Below are positions 8,776 through 16,747 of a DNA stretch of 64,000 bases, one piece after another. Made by a program: the position numbers and the translations under genes. Every line of letters starts with the position of its first letter. Position 1 is the first letter of the stretch. This DNA comes from Pseudomonas moorei (lineage in GTDB: Bacteria; Pseudomonadota; Gammaproteobacteria; Pseudomonadales; Pseudomonadaceae): the NCBI RefSeq assembly GCF_008801475.1, contig NZ_VZPP01000007.1, positions 310,001 to 374,000 of the forward strand. The letters are read 5' to 3'. The notes under the pieces are model-generated. The model did no database searches and was not told where the DNA came from. It saw only the letters and a program-made list of their open reading frames with translations.

Positions 8776-10431
8776 ATGCCTCGTTTGCGTATGCCTTTAA
8801 CCTTGCTGATGGGGGCGCTGGCACTGAGCAGTAGCCTGGCCATGGCGGCGAGTGCCGATCCGGCGCAGCCCAATATTCTTCTGATTGTCGCCGACGATCT
8901 GGGCTATTCAGACCTGGGCAGTTATGGCGGTGAAATCAGCACGCCAACTCTGGATGGACTGGCCCGTGAAGGCATGCAGTTCACCAGCATGTACGCTGCA
9001 CCCACCTGTTCGATCACGCGATCGATGCTGATGTCCGGCACCGACAATCACCTCGCCGGGCTTGGCACCATGGCCGAAGCCTTGCAGCCCTTTCAGAGGG
9101 ACAAACCTGGTTATGAGGGCTACCTGAATCGACGTTCCTACTCGATTGCCCAGTTGTTGAAAGAGGGCGGTTACAACACGCTCATGGTGGGTAAATGGCA
9201 CTTGGGGCTGGAACCTGATCAAGGACCGGATCAGCGTGGATTCGAGCAGTCGTTCACGCTGCTCGAAGGCGGCGCCGCACACTTCAAGCCTTCGAGTGTC
9301 GAGCCGACAATACTCGAGCAAGTGCATTACCGTGAGAACGGCAAGGCCGTGGAGTTACCGGACGATTTCTACTCCACGGATTTTTATACCGACAAGCTGA
9401 TCAGCTACCTGCAAAACAGCAAGAAGGACGGCAAGCCGTTTTTTGCCTATGCCGCCTACACCGCTCCGCACTGGCCCCTGCAAGCCCCCGCGGAATACCT
9501 GGATAAGTACAAAGGGCGATTCGATCAGGGCTATGACAGCGTGCGCCTGGCGCGCATCGAACGGATGAAAAGCCATGGCCTCATGGCCAGCGACGCCCGG
9601 CCGGCCAACCCGCTCCCGGTCAATCCAAAACTGCCGGGCTGGCAGCAGTTGAGCCCGGAACAACAACGTGTCGAGGCGCGGAAGATGGAGATCTACGCCG
9701 CCATGGTCGATAACCTCGACCATAACATCGGCCGGTTGCTGGATTACCTGCGCAAGAGCGGCCAGTACGACAACACCCTGATCGTGTTCATGTCGGACAA
9801 CGGCGCGGCAGGGGAGAACCACGCCCGGTTCTATCCGCCTGGGGCGAGCACCGACAATAGTTATGCCAACCTCGGTCGCAAGGGTTCACAGATCGACTAT
9901 GGCTTGCGCTGGGCCGAGGTCAGCGCGGCACCGTTCCACTTGTTCAAAGGCACTACCGCAGAAGGCGGCATCAGCGTGCCGGCGATCATTCAGATGCCCA
10001 AGGCACAGCGTCGCCAGGGACTGGAGCGCGGTGTCGCGAGGGTCGATGACCTGGCGCCAACCTTCCTCGACCTGGCGGGTATACCCGTGCCGAGCGAGGC
10101 GCCATCCAACACGAGTAAACACCCTATCACCGGTCAATCCATGCTGCCGATGCTCGCTGGAAATGGCAGCCCGCACCGTAACGACAGCCTGGCCGGGGAG
10201 CTGTTCGGCAATGCCTATTATCGCGAGGGCAACCTCAAGCTGCTGGGCATGCGCCCCCAGGCCGGCTTTGGTGACAACGCGCAGCCGCTGCAGTGGCAAT
10301 TGTTCGATGTGGCGCAGGACCGGGGCGAAACCACTGACCTGGCCACCAGCCAGCCGGAAACGGTGCAGCGGCTCAAAGCCGCCTGGTTGAAATATGCCGG
10401 GCAGGTAGGTGTCGTGTTTGCGCCGCATTAG
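8776..10431 (+). CDS. Exported arylsulfatase-type sulfatase with atypical CSITR motif
   Basis: A 551-residue sulfatase with a signal peptide (about residues 1-25, ending SLAMAA). The metal-binding start NILLIVADDLGYSD (D40, D41) and KWHLG, plus FMSDNGAAGE, are characteristic of the alkaline-phosphatase superfamily. The nucleophile cysteine that becomes formylglycine is C78 in PTCSITRSM. The usual core is C-x-P-x-R; here the proline is isoleucine, so maturation by the standard enzyme is uncertain. The start at 8776 is supported by AGAGAG upstream and by the signal peptide. It follows the hydrolase block and would release sulfate from a periplasmic ester. No sulfatase-modifying enzyme gene is nearby. 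Confidence 0.88.
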   Translation: MPRLRMPLTLLMGALALSSSLAMAASADPAQPNILLIVADDLGYSDLGSYGGEISTPTLDGLAREGMQFTSMYAAPTCSITRSMLMSGTDNHLAGLGTMAEALQPFQRDKPGYEGYLNRRSYSIAQLLKEGGYNTLMVGKWHLGLEPDQGPDQRGFEQSFTLLEGGAAHFKPSSVEPTILEQVHYRENGKAVELPDDFYSTDFYTDKLISYLQNSKKDGKPFFAYAAYTAPHWPLQAPAEYLDKYKGRFDQGYDSVRLARIERMKSHGLMASDARPANPLPVNPKLPGWQQLSPEQQRVEARKMEIYAAMVDNLDHNIGRLLDYLRKSGQYDNTLIVFMSDNGAAGENHARFYPPGASTDNSYANLGRKGSQIDYGLRWAEVSAAPFHLFKGTTAEGGISVPAIIQMPKAQRRQGLERGVARVDDLAPTFLDLAGIPVPSEAPSNTSKHPITGQSMLPMLAGNGSPHRNDSLAGELFGNAYYREGNLKLLGMRPQAGFGDNAQPLQWQLFDVAQDRGETTDLATSQPETVQRLKAAWLKYAGQVGVVFAPH

Positions 10432-10538
10432 GACATCGGCGGGTCAGGCGAAATGTATCCATGACAATTTTTTGAATGCCTTGGTAGCCGGGTTTTAGGA
10501 TGGTGTCACACAACGTCTCCACCTGCCCGAGGCTTCCC

Positions 10539-11135
10539 ATGCACATCGCCATCCTGACTTTCGACGGTTTCAACGAACTCGACTCGCTGATCGCGCTCGG
10601 TATCCTCAACCGGGTGCAGCGGCCGGGTTGGCGGGTATCCATTGCCAGTCCCACGCAGCAAGTGCGGTCGATGAATGGCCTGTTGATCGAGGCGCAGGCG
10701 ACGCTGGAGGACGCCTGCGATGCGGACGCGGTATTGGTGGGCAGCGGGAGAAAGACCCGGGACGTTGTCGCTGACGCCGCGTTGATGTCCCGGCTTGCAC
10801 TCGACCCGACCCGGCAGCTGCTCGGTGCTCAGTGCTCGGGCACGCTTGTCATGGCCAGGCTGGGGCTGCTGAACGATGTTCCGGCCTGCACCGACCTGAC
10901 CACCAGACCGTGGGTCGAGGAGGCGGGTGTGGCAGTGCTCAATCAGCCGTTCGTGGCCAAGGGGAATGTTGCCACCGCTGGCGGCTGCCTGTCGTCGCAA
11001 TACCTGGCCGCCTGGTTCATTGCCCGTCTGGAGGGCGTCGAGGCTGCACGCAGCGCGATTCATTACGTCGCCCCGGTGGGCGAGAAGGACGACTACGTGA
11101 CGCGCGCGATGGCGAATATTTCACGATTTCTGTAG
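10539..11135 (+). CDS. DJ-1/PfpI family protein
   Basis: A 198-residue protein beginning MHIAILTFDGFNELDS, typical of the DJ-1/PfpI class I glutamine-amidotransferase-like fold. The nucleophile elbow is GAQCSG with C99, and the acidic partner is within FDGFNELDS near the N-terminus. The ATG at 10539 is chosen over an upstream in-frame codon because it begins the conserved strand and follows GAGG. Family functions include isonitrile hydratase, glyoxalase and regulator roles; none can be assigned. It lies ahead of the amine oxidase gene with about 120 bp between, so co-transcription is uncertain. Confidence 0.8.
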   Translation: MHIAILTFDGFNELDSLIALGILNRVQRPGWRVSIASPTQQVRSMNGLLIEAQATLEDACDADAVLVGSGRKTRDVVADAALMSRLALDPTRQLLGAQCSGTLVMARLGLLNDVPACTDLTTRPWVEEAGVAVLNQPFVAKGNVATAGGCLSSQYLAAWFIARLEGVEAARSAIHYVAPVGEKDDYVTRAMANISRFL

Positions 11136-11190
11136 GGCTCCATCGCGAGTGCGGCCTTGTCTGGATGGCGAACGCTAAAATCCGCGTTGC

Positions 11191-11248
11191 CTTCGTGAAA
11201 TTAACGGTGTATTTTTTCATGAAATTATAAGAAATAAATTTCATGAGG
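11191..11248. promoter_or_regulatory. Three palindromic operators at exact 24-bp spacing
   Basis: Three copies of a 10-bp palindrome lie immediately upstream of the amine oxidase start: CTTCGTGAAA (11191-11200), TTTCATGAAA (11215-11224, perfect) and TTTCATGAGG (11239-11248). The centres are 24 bp apart in both intervals. They end 5 bp before the ATG at 11254, so a bound protein would block initiation. The nearby XRE-cupin regulator gene is the natural candidate to bind them; that assignment is inference. Confidence 0.6.
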
Positions 11249-11253
11249 CCCGT

Positions 11254-12543
11254 ATGTTTCAGCAGTCCACCCAGCATGTCGCCAGTTTTTACGCCCACAG
11301 TTGTGCCGATCGCCTGACCTCCCGGCCGGCGCTGAGGGGCGACCATGACACCGATGTGGTGATCATCGGCGCTGGCTTCAGTGGTCTGCACACCGCGCTG
11401 CGTCTGGCTTTGGCCGGCAAACGGGTGACGCTGCTGGAAGCCAGTCGGGTGGCCTGGGCGGCTTCGGGGCGCAACGGCGGGCAGGCGATTCTCGGCTGGT
11501 CATGTGACATGCCGCCGCTGGAGGCCGCGCTGGGTTATGAACGTGCCCGCCGGCTGTGGGACGGCATGCGTTGGGCCGCCACGGAGTTGCGTGAACTGCC
11601 GGGGCGTCACGGCTTCGACTGCGATTATCGATCCGGCCATCTATGGACTTCGGTCATGCCGCGCCGGGTCAGCCTGTTGACCGAATGGCAACACGAAGCC
11701 AGTCACAAGTGGGGCCACGACGGCCTGCAGTTCATCCCCCGCGAGCAGTTGCCCGATTGGGTGGCCAGCGATCGCTATCAGGCCGGTCTCTTTGATCCCG
11801 AAGGCGCTCACCTCAACCCGCTGAAACTGGCGCTGGGCCTGGCCGCCGCCATCGAGCGCGCGGGTGGGCGCATCCATGAACAGAGCAAGGCGTTGAGTTA
11901 TCGGGAAGAGGGCGCTGGGTTCCGGGTCCAGACCGAGCGTGGTTCGGTCCGGGCCGATGTGCTGGTCCTGGCGTGCAACGCTTATCTGGATCGCCTCGAC
12001 CCGAAACTGGCCAGTTGTGTGTTGCCGGTCGGGACTTATCAGGTCGCCACCGCCCCCCTGACGCCCGAGCAGGCCACGGCGCTGCTGCCGACCAATGCCT
12101 GCGTCACCGATAACCAGTTCGTCCTTGATTACTTCCGGCGCACCCCGGACAACCGCTTGCTGTTTGGCGGCGGCTGCACCTATCTGGGCGGCATGCCGAA
12201 GGACATCGCCGCGGCCACCCGGCCGTTCCTGGAGCGCGTGTTTCCTCAGCTCAAAGGGGTCAAGGTGGACTTCGCCTGGGGCGGCCACATCGACCTCACC
12301 CTGAACCGCACACCGGATGTCGGCCGTCAGGGCAATCGCTACTGGCTACAGGGTTACTCGGGCCACGGCGTGCTGCCGACCCTGGCGGCGGCGCGCGCGG
12401 TGTCGGATGCAATTCTCGGCCAGACGGATGAGTTGGCGTTGTATCAAGGCTTGAGTAATGGCAGTTTCCCCGGCGGCAAGTACCTGGCCGCGCCGCTGGA
12501 AGCGATCGGCAAAGCCTGGTATCGACTGCGCGACAGCATTTGA
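11254..12543 (+). CDS. FAD-dependent amine oxidase (gamma-glutamylputrescine oxidase-like)
   Basis: A 429-residue DAO-fold flavoprotein. The dinucleotide-binding motif VVIIGAGFSGLHTAL lies at about residues 33-47, followed by the acidic end of strand 2 (LLEAS) and ASGRNGGQ, a hallmark of the PuuB/glycine-oxidase group. The C-terminus has GYSGHGVLPT. PuuB enzymes oxidise gamma-glutamylputrescine to the aldehyde with release of ammonia and peroxide. Downstream lie an XRE-cupin regulator and a glutamine-synthetase-like ligase, the same set as in Puu pathways, which supports the call. A second paralogue lies at 29.7-31.0 kb. Confidence 0.82.
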   Translation: MFQQSTQHVASFYAHSCADRLTSRPALRGDHDTDVVIIGAGFSGLHTALRLALAGKRVTLLEASRVAWAASGRNGGQAILGWSCDMPPLEAALGYERARRLWDGMRWAATELRELPGRHGFDCDYRSGHLWTSVMPRRVSLLTEWQHEASHKWGHDGLQFIPREQLPDWVASDRYQAGLFDPEGAHLNPLKLALGLAAAIERAGGRIHEQSKALSYREEGAGFRVQTERGSVRADVLVLACNAYLDRLDPKLASCVLPVGTYQVATAPLTPEQATALLPTNACVTDNQFVLDYFRRTPDNRLLFGGGCTYLGGMPKDIAAATRPFLERVFPQLKGVKVDFAWGGHIDLTLNRTPDVGRQGNRYWLQGYSGHGVLPTLAAARAVSDAILGQTDELALYQGLSNGSFPGGKYLAAPLEAIGKAWYRLRDSI

Positions 12544-12568
12544 TGAGTCATTCAGCGGAATCCCGGTC

Positions 12569-13123
12569 ATGAACAAGCAAGAAGAAATCGCCGCGTTGGC
12601 GATCCTTATTCACGATTTGCGCAAGCACAAGAAGTTCACCTTGAAGGAACTGGCGGACCGGATCGGTCGTTCGGTGGGTTTTTTGTCCCAGGTCGAGCGT
12701 GGCTTATCCCGGCCAACGGTGGCCGATCTGACGGCGATCAGTGAAACCCTGGGCGTGCCGACCACCTATTTCTACAGTTTGCCCAAACCCAAGGTCCTGC
12801 CCTGGGTAACCCGGCCTGACGAGCGCCGCACCTTGTATTACGCCAACGGGATTACCGACATCCTGGTCTCGCCGAAGATGCGCTCGTCGTTCTCGATGCT
12901 CGAAAGTCATCTGGAAGCCGGCGCCAGTAGTGGCGACCGGCACCTGACCGACAGCTCGGAGCAGGGCGGCTACGTGCTCGAAGGCGAGTTGACGTTATGG
13001 CTGGGCGACGACGAGCCGGTCACCTTGCGCGCCGGCGACAGTTTTCAATTCGACAGTCACACCCGTTGCCGTTACGGCAACCTGACCGAGCAGCCCGCGC
13101 GCGTGCTCTGGGTCTACACCTGA
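12569..13123 (+). CDS. XRE-family regulator with C-terminal cupin (PuuR-like)
   Basis: A 184-residue regulator. Residues 8-65 form an HTH_3/XRE domain (KKFTLKELADRIGRSVGFLSQ is the helix-turn-helix core), and the C-terminal part is a small cupin with GGYVLEGELTLWLGDDE and RAGDSFQFDSHTRCRY. PuuR-type repressors of polyamine genes have this architecture and sense the amine or its product. The ATG at 12569 is preferred to an upstream in-frame codon inside the oxidase gene. It sits between the oxidase and the ligase with short gaps, so all three are likely one unit. The three palindromes before the oxidase gene are its probable targets. Confidence 0.82.
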   Translation: MNKQEEIAALAILIHDLRKHKKFTLKELADRIGRSVGFLSQVERGLSRPTVADLTAISETLGVPTTYFYSLPKPKVLPWVTRPDERRTLYYANGITDILVSPKMRSSFSMLESHLEAGASSGDRHLTDSSEQGGYVLEGELTLWLGDDEPVTLRAGDSFQFDSHTRCRYGNLTEQPARVLWVYT

Positions 13124-13145
13124 CAATAACCAAGGAACAACCACG

Positions 13146-14492
13146 ATGGATGCTGCCTGCTCTGATTTGCTCGCCGAAGTGCGTGCCTTTCGCCAACGCT
13201 ACCCCGAGGTGCGGTATGTCGACCTGATTTCCCTGGACATTCCGGGGCACTTTTACGGCAAGCGTTATCCCGTAGAGATGCTGGAAAAAGTCGCGGCCGG
13301 CAGCGTCCTCAAGCTGCCGCAAAACTGCGTGTTGCTGGGCGTGCAGGGCGGGTTGTTCAAGATCGGTGACTACTGCTTCAACGACGGTGACCCGGACGCG
13401 TTGCGGCGGCTGGTGCCTGGCACGCTTAAACCCGTGACCTGGGAAGCGCAGCCGCTGGGGCAGATGCTGATTACTTCCGACGGCACCGAAAAGCCGATCG
13501 TCTTCGAGCCGCGCGAGGTGCTGGCACAAGTGCTGGACCGGCTGGCGCGCAAAGGCATTCATCCGGTGGTGGCGTTCGAACTGGAGTTTTACCTGTTCGA
13601 TAAAAAACTGCGTGACGGCTTGCCGCAGTTCCCCCGCGATGACTTGACTGACGATGCCGACGATCAACCGAACATGCACATCGAGCGCCTGTCGCGCTTT
13701 GCGCCGGTGCTGGATGAAATGGTCGAGGCGACGCGAGCCCAGGGCATCGATGCCACAGTGATAACGGCGGAACTGGGACCGGGTCAGTTCGAGATCAATT
13801 TCGGCCATCTCGACGACGGTCTGCGTGCGGCCGACTGGGCTGCTCTGTTCTGCCGCAGCACCCGTGGCGTCGCGCTCAAGCACGGCTACCGCGCCAGCTT
13901 CATGGCCAAGCCTTACTTGCAGCACCCGGGCAGTGGCATGCATGTGCATGTCAGCCTGTACGATGACGAGGGTAAAAACCTGCTGGCCGCCAACCAGCAG
14001 CAACCCCTGCGCCATGCCGTGGCCGGTTGCCTGGAATTGCTGCCGCACAGCATGCCGATCTTCGCGCCGAACCAGAACGCCTATCGCCGTCTGGGCGGCA
14101 CGACAAACGTGGCCACCCATGCGAGCTGGGGCTTTGAAGATCGCGATGCGTGCCTGCGCATTCCCGAGTCGGACGCGAAAAACCTGCGCATCGAATATCG
14201 CCTGGCCGGTGCCGATGCCAACCCTTATCTGGTGTTGGCGGCGATTCTGGTAGGGCTCGAACATGGCCTGCAAGCCGGCAAGGAGCCGATTCCGCCACTC
14301 AACGAAGACCGCAACAGCGGCATCGACTTCCCGCTGGAAATGCTCGAAGCCGTGCGCGCGATGCAGCATCAACCGCAACTGCGCGAAGGCCTGGGGGCGG
14401 AATTCGTGGATGTGTATTGCGAGAACAAACGTCAGGATCATCTGGCGTTCATGCAGGAAATCAGCGCCCGGGAATATCGCTGGTATCTGTGA
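13146..14492 (+). CDS. Glutamine synthetase-like gamma-glutamylamine ligase
   Basis: A 448-residue glutamine-synthetase-fold enzyme without the housekeeping GlnA N-terminus. Catalytic-domain features are FELEFYLFD (metal-binding glutamates), GPGQFEINF, GSGMHVHVSL (the histidine-containing loop) and NAYRRLGG. IEYRLAGADANPYL closes the active site. Relatives (PuuA, GlnA-like proteins) ligate glutamate to putrescine or other amines with ATP. The preceding oxidase and PuuR-like regulator support gamma-glutamyl-polyamine synthesis. A second paralogue is at 31.2-32.6 kb. The last 32 bp overlap the end of the convergent TetR gene. Confidence 0.82.
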   Translation: MDAACSDLLAEVRAFRQRYPEVRYVDLISLDIPGHFYGKRYPVEMLEKVAAGSVLKLPQNCVLLGVQGGLFKIGDYCFNDGDPDALRRLVPGTLKPVTWEAQPLGQMLITSDGTEKPIVFEPREVLAQVLDRLARKGIHPVVAFELEFYLFDKKLRDGLPQFPRDDLTDDADDQPNMHIERLSRFAPVLDEMVEATRAQGIDATVITAELGPGQFEINFGHLDDGLRAADWAALFCRSTRGVALKHGYRASFMAKPYLQHPGSGMHVHVSLYDDEGKNLLAANQQQPLRHAVAGCLELLPHSMPIFAPNQNAYRRLGGTTNVATHASWGFEDRDACLRIPESDAKNLRIEYRLAGADANPYLVLAAILVGLEHGLQAGKEPIPPLNEDRNSGIDFPLEMLEAVRAMQHQPQLREGLGAEFVDVYCENKRQDHLAFMQEISAREYRWYL

Positions 14493-15150
14493 GGCCAGAC
14501 GGCCCTCGATCTGCCCGGTGCGTTCGCTTCGGCGGCCGGGCAGGCGGGGTTAAACCGGCAGTGCCACCGGCGATCATGCCCGTGACGCAGTGTGTGAACA
14601 GGTCTGCCAATTGCTGCTCACTGACGTCGACCTCGATCCACAGTGACTGGCCGTACAGCAGGCCCATCACCGCGTGGGTGATCAGGCCGGCCTCTTGCTC
14701 GTGATGGCCGCGGTCCTTGTATTCGTCGGCGATGATCGTGCGCAACAGGGCGCGGTAAGCGTCTTTCAACTGGTTGGCCTGGCGCTGGTGTTCTTCGTCG
14801 AGATTGACGAACTCACGGGTGACCAGCACCAGCCGCTGCTTCTCTCGCCGATTGAACGCGACGAAGGCCTGGACGAAACGGCGCAGGCGTTCCCGTGGAG
14901 TCTTCGCGCCTCTCATCCGGCGCTTGGTGTCGAGCAACAAATCCGACAGTGCCGTCTCAATGAGTTCGAACAGCAAGCATTGTTTGTTTTCGATGTGGTG
15001 GTACAGCGACCCGGCGTGCAGCCCCAGGTAGCTCGCCAGGTCGCGCAGGCCGATGGCCTGAAAACCGTGGCGGGCAAACAGTTCGATGGCGGCGTCCAGC
15101 AGTCGGTCGCGGGCACGGGTGGCGGGAGGCGAGGAGGCAATGGCGAGCAT
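14461..15150 (-). CDS. TetR-family transcriptional regulator
   Basis: A 229-residue repressor-type protein. The N-terminal HTH is at residues 13-58 (RDRLLDAAIELFARHGF, then GLRDLASYLGLHAGSLYHHI), and the remainder is an alpha-helical ligand domain resembling FadR/AcnR-like members. It is the last gene after the CoA-transferase, acyl-CoA dehydrogenase and permease genes on the same strand and probably controls them. Its 3' end overlaps the ligase gene on the other strand by 32 bp, an antisense tail-to-tail arrangement. The ligand is unknown. Confidence 0.85.
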   Translation of the reverse strand: MLAIASSPPATRARDRLLDAAIELFARHGFQAIGLRDLASYLGLHAGSLYHHIENKQCLLFELIETALSDLLLDTKRRMRGAKTPRERLRRFVQAFVAFNRREKQRLVLVTREFVNLDEEHQRQANQLKDAYRALLRTIIADEYKDRGHHEQEAGLITHAVMGLLYGQSLWIEVDVSEQQLADLFTHCVTGMIAGGTAGLTPPARPPKRTHRADRGPSGLTDTSDIPGR

Positions 15151-15222
15151 GGGAAACCCGGGCGCTGTGTGGTGAAAGGGGGCAGTGGCGGCCCGCTCGG
15201 GCCGCCCTGCGGTGACGGTGGA

Positions 15223-16650
15223 TCAAACCGGGCTGGCGTCTTGCGGAAGAATCAGTTGCGCGGGAACCCGATGCAACGAGTGACGTGCCGCCAGGTAGTA
15301 AATCAGCGCCGGCACGGTCAGTCCGATCAGCCATGAAATATCGGTACCGCCCAAGGGTTCAACCAGAGGCCCGGTGTAAAAGCTGGTGGCGATGAACGGC
15401 AACTGGATCACCACGCCGAGGGCATACACCGCGATGCCCGTGACGTTCCAGCGTCCATAGCGGCCATCCGGGTCGCTGAGGGCGGGGATGTCGTAGCGTT
15501 CCTTGGTGACCAGGTAGTAGTCCACCAGGTTGATGGCGCTCCAGGGGGTGAAAAACGCCAGCAGGAACAGAATGAAAGCCGAGAAATCGTGCAGGAAGGA
15601 ATGCCTGCCCAGCAATGCCAGGGCCGTGGCAAACCCGACCATGACCAGGATGTAGATCAGGCGTACGGTCCTGGAGATGTCCCGGTTGCCGCGAAAGCCG
15701 CTGATGATGGTGGCCAGCGACATGAAGCTGCCGTAGGCATTGAGGGTGGTAATGGTCACCTTGCCAAACACGATGCTGAAAAACAGCAGTGAAGCGACAA
15801 CGCCGCTGGCGCCCATGCCAACGATGTAGGCCACCTCGTGACCGGCAAACTGGTCGCCCGCCAGGGCGGCTACGAACACGCCGAAGACCATGGAAATCTG
15901 CGTGCCGATGACAGAGCCCAAGCCCACGGCAAGGAAGGTTTTCCAGGCTGAGGTGGTTCTCGGCAGGTAGCGCGAGTAGTCGGCGACATAGGGACCGAAG
16001 GCGATCTGCCAGGAAGCCGAGAGTGAGATCGCCAGCAGAAAGCTGCTGAGGGAAAAATGCCGATTGCCGAGCAGCTCGCCGATGTCATGCACCGACAGCA
16101 GGCGGTAGAACAGATAGAAGAACGACACCACGCCGATCAGGCTCGACAAGCGGCCGATCAAGTGGATGGTGCGGTAGCCCAGCACCGTCAGTACGACGAT
16201 CATCGCGGCGAAAATCAGGATGCCGGAGGCGTCGCTGACATTGATCAACTGGCTGATCGCCTGACCCGCCAGCACCGAGCCACTGGCGGAAAAGCCCACG
16301 TACATCAGGCACACCAGAACGATCGGTATGACAGCGCCATAGACGCCAAATTGCACGCGACTGGAGATCATCTGGGGTAGGCCCAGTTGCGGGCCCTGGG
16401 CGGCATGCAGTGCCATGATCGCGCCGCCCAGCAATTGCCCGAGCAACAGGCCGACCAGGGACCAGAACACATCGCCGCCGAGCACGACAGCCAGGGCCCC
16501 GGTGACAATCGCGGTCACTTGCAGGTTGGCGCCGAACCAGAGGGTGAATTGACTGAGCAGTCGGCCGTGGCGCTCCGACTCGGGTATGTAATCGATGGAT
16601 CGCCGTTCTATATACGTCTTGCGCTGCGCACTTTCTTTGGAGGCGGACAT
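15223..16650 (-). CDS. NCS1-family nucleobase/allantoin-type permease
   Basis: A 475-residue membrane protein with about twelve helices. The N-terminal block ERRSIDYIPESERHG followed by WFGANLQVTAIVTGA is typical of NCS1 cytosine/purine/allantoin permeases, as is AFGPYVADYSRYLP in the middle. NCS1 proteins import nucleobases, hydantoins, thiamine precursors or other N-containing rings by sodium or proton symport. The substrate is not clear; its neighbours are acyl-CoA enzymes, so a non-nucleobase substrate is possible. It starts 97 bp after the acyl-CoA dehydrogenase gene on the same strand. Confidence 0.82.
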   Translation of the reverse strand: MSASKESAQRKTYIERRSIDYIPESERHGRLLSQFTLWFGANLQVTAIVTGALAVVLGGDVFWSLVGLLLGQLLGGAIMALHAAQGPQLGLPQMISSRVQFGVYGAVIPIVLVCLMYVGFSASGSVLAGQAISQLINVSDASGILIFAAMIVVLTVLGYRTIHLIGRLSSLIGVVSFFYLFYRLLSVHDIGELLGNRHFSLSSFLLAISLSASWQIAFGPYVADYSRYLPRTTSAWKTFLAVGLGSVIGTQISMVFGVFVAALAGDQFAGHEVAYIVGMGASGVVASLLFFSIVFGKVTITTLNAYGSFMSLATIISGFRGNRDISRTVRLIYILVMVGFATALALLGRHSFLHDFSAFILFLLAFFTPWSAINLVDYYLVTKERYDIPALSDPDGRYGRWNVTGIAVYALGVVIQLPFIATSFYTGPLVEPLGGTDISWLIGLTVPALIYYLAARHSLHRVPAQLILPQDASPV

Positions 16651-16747
16651 GGCGGTTCCTCTCGGGTGTCGTTCGATACGACAGCCTTCTCGTGGTTGAA
16701 ATACTCAGGAGGAGGGCCTGCAGGACAGGCCCGGTTGTTTCGCTCGG

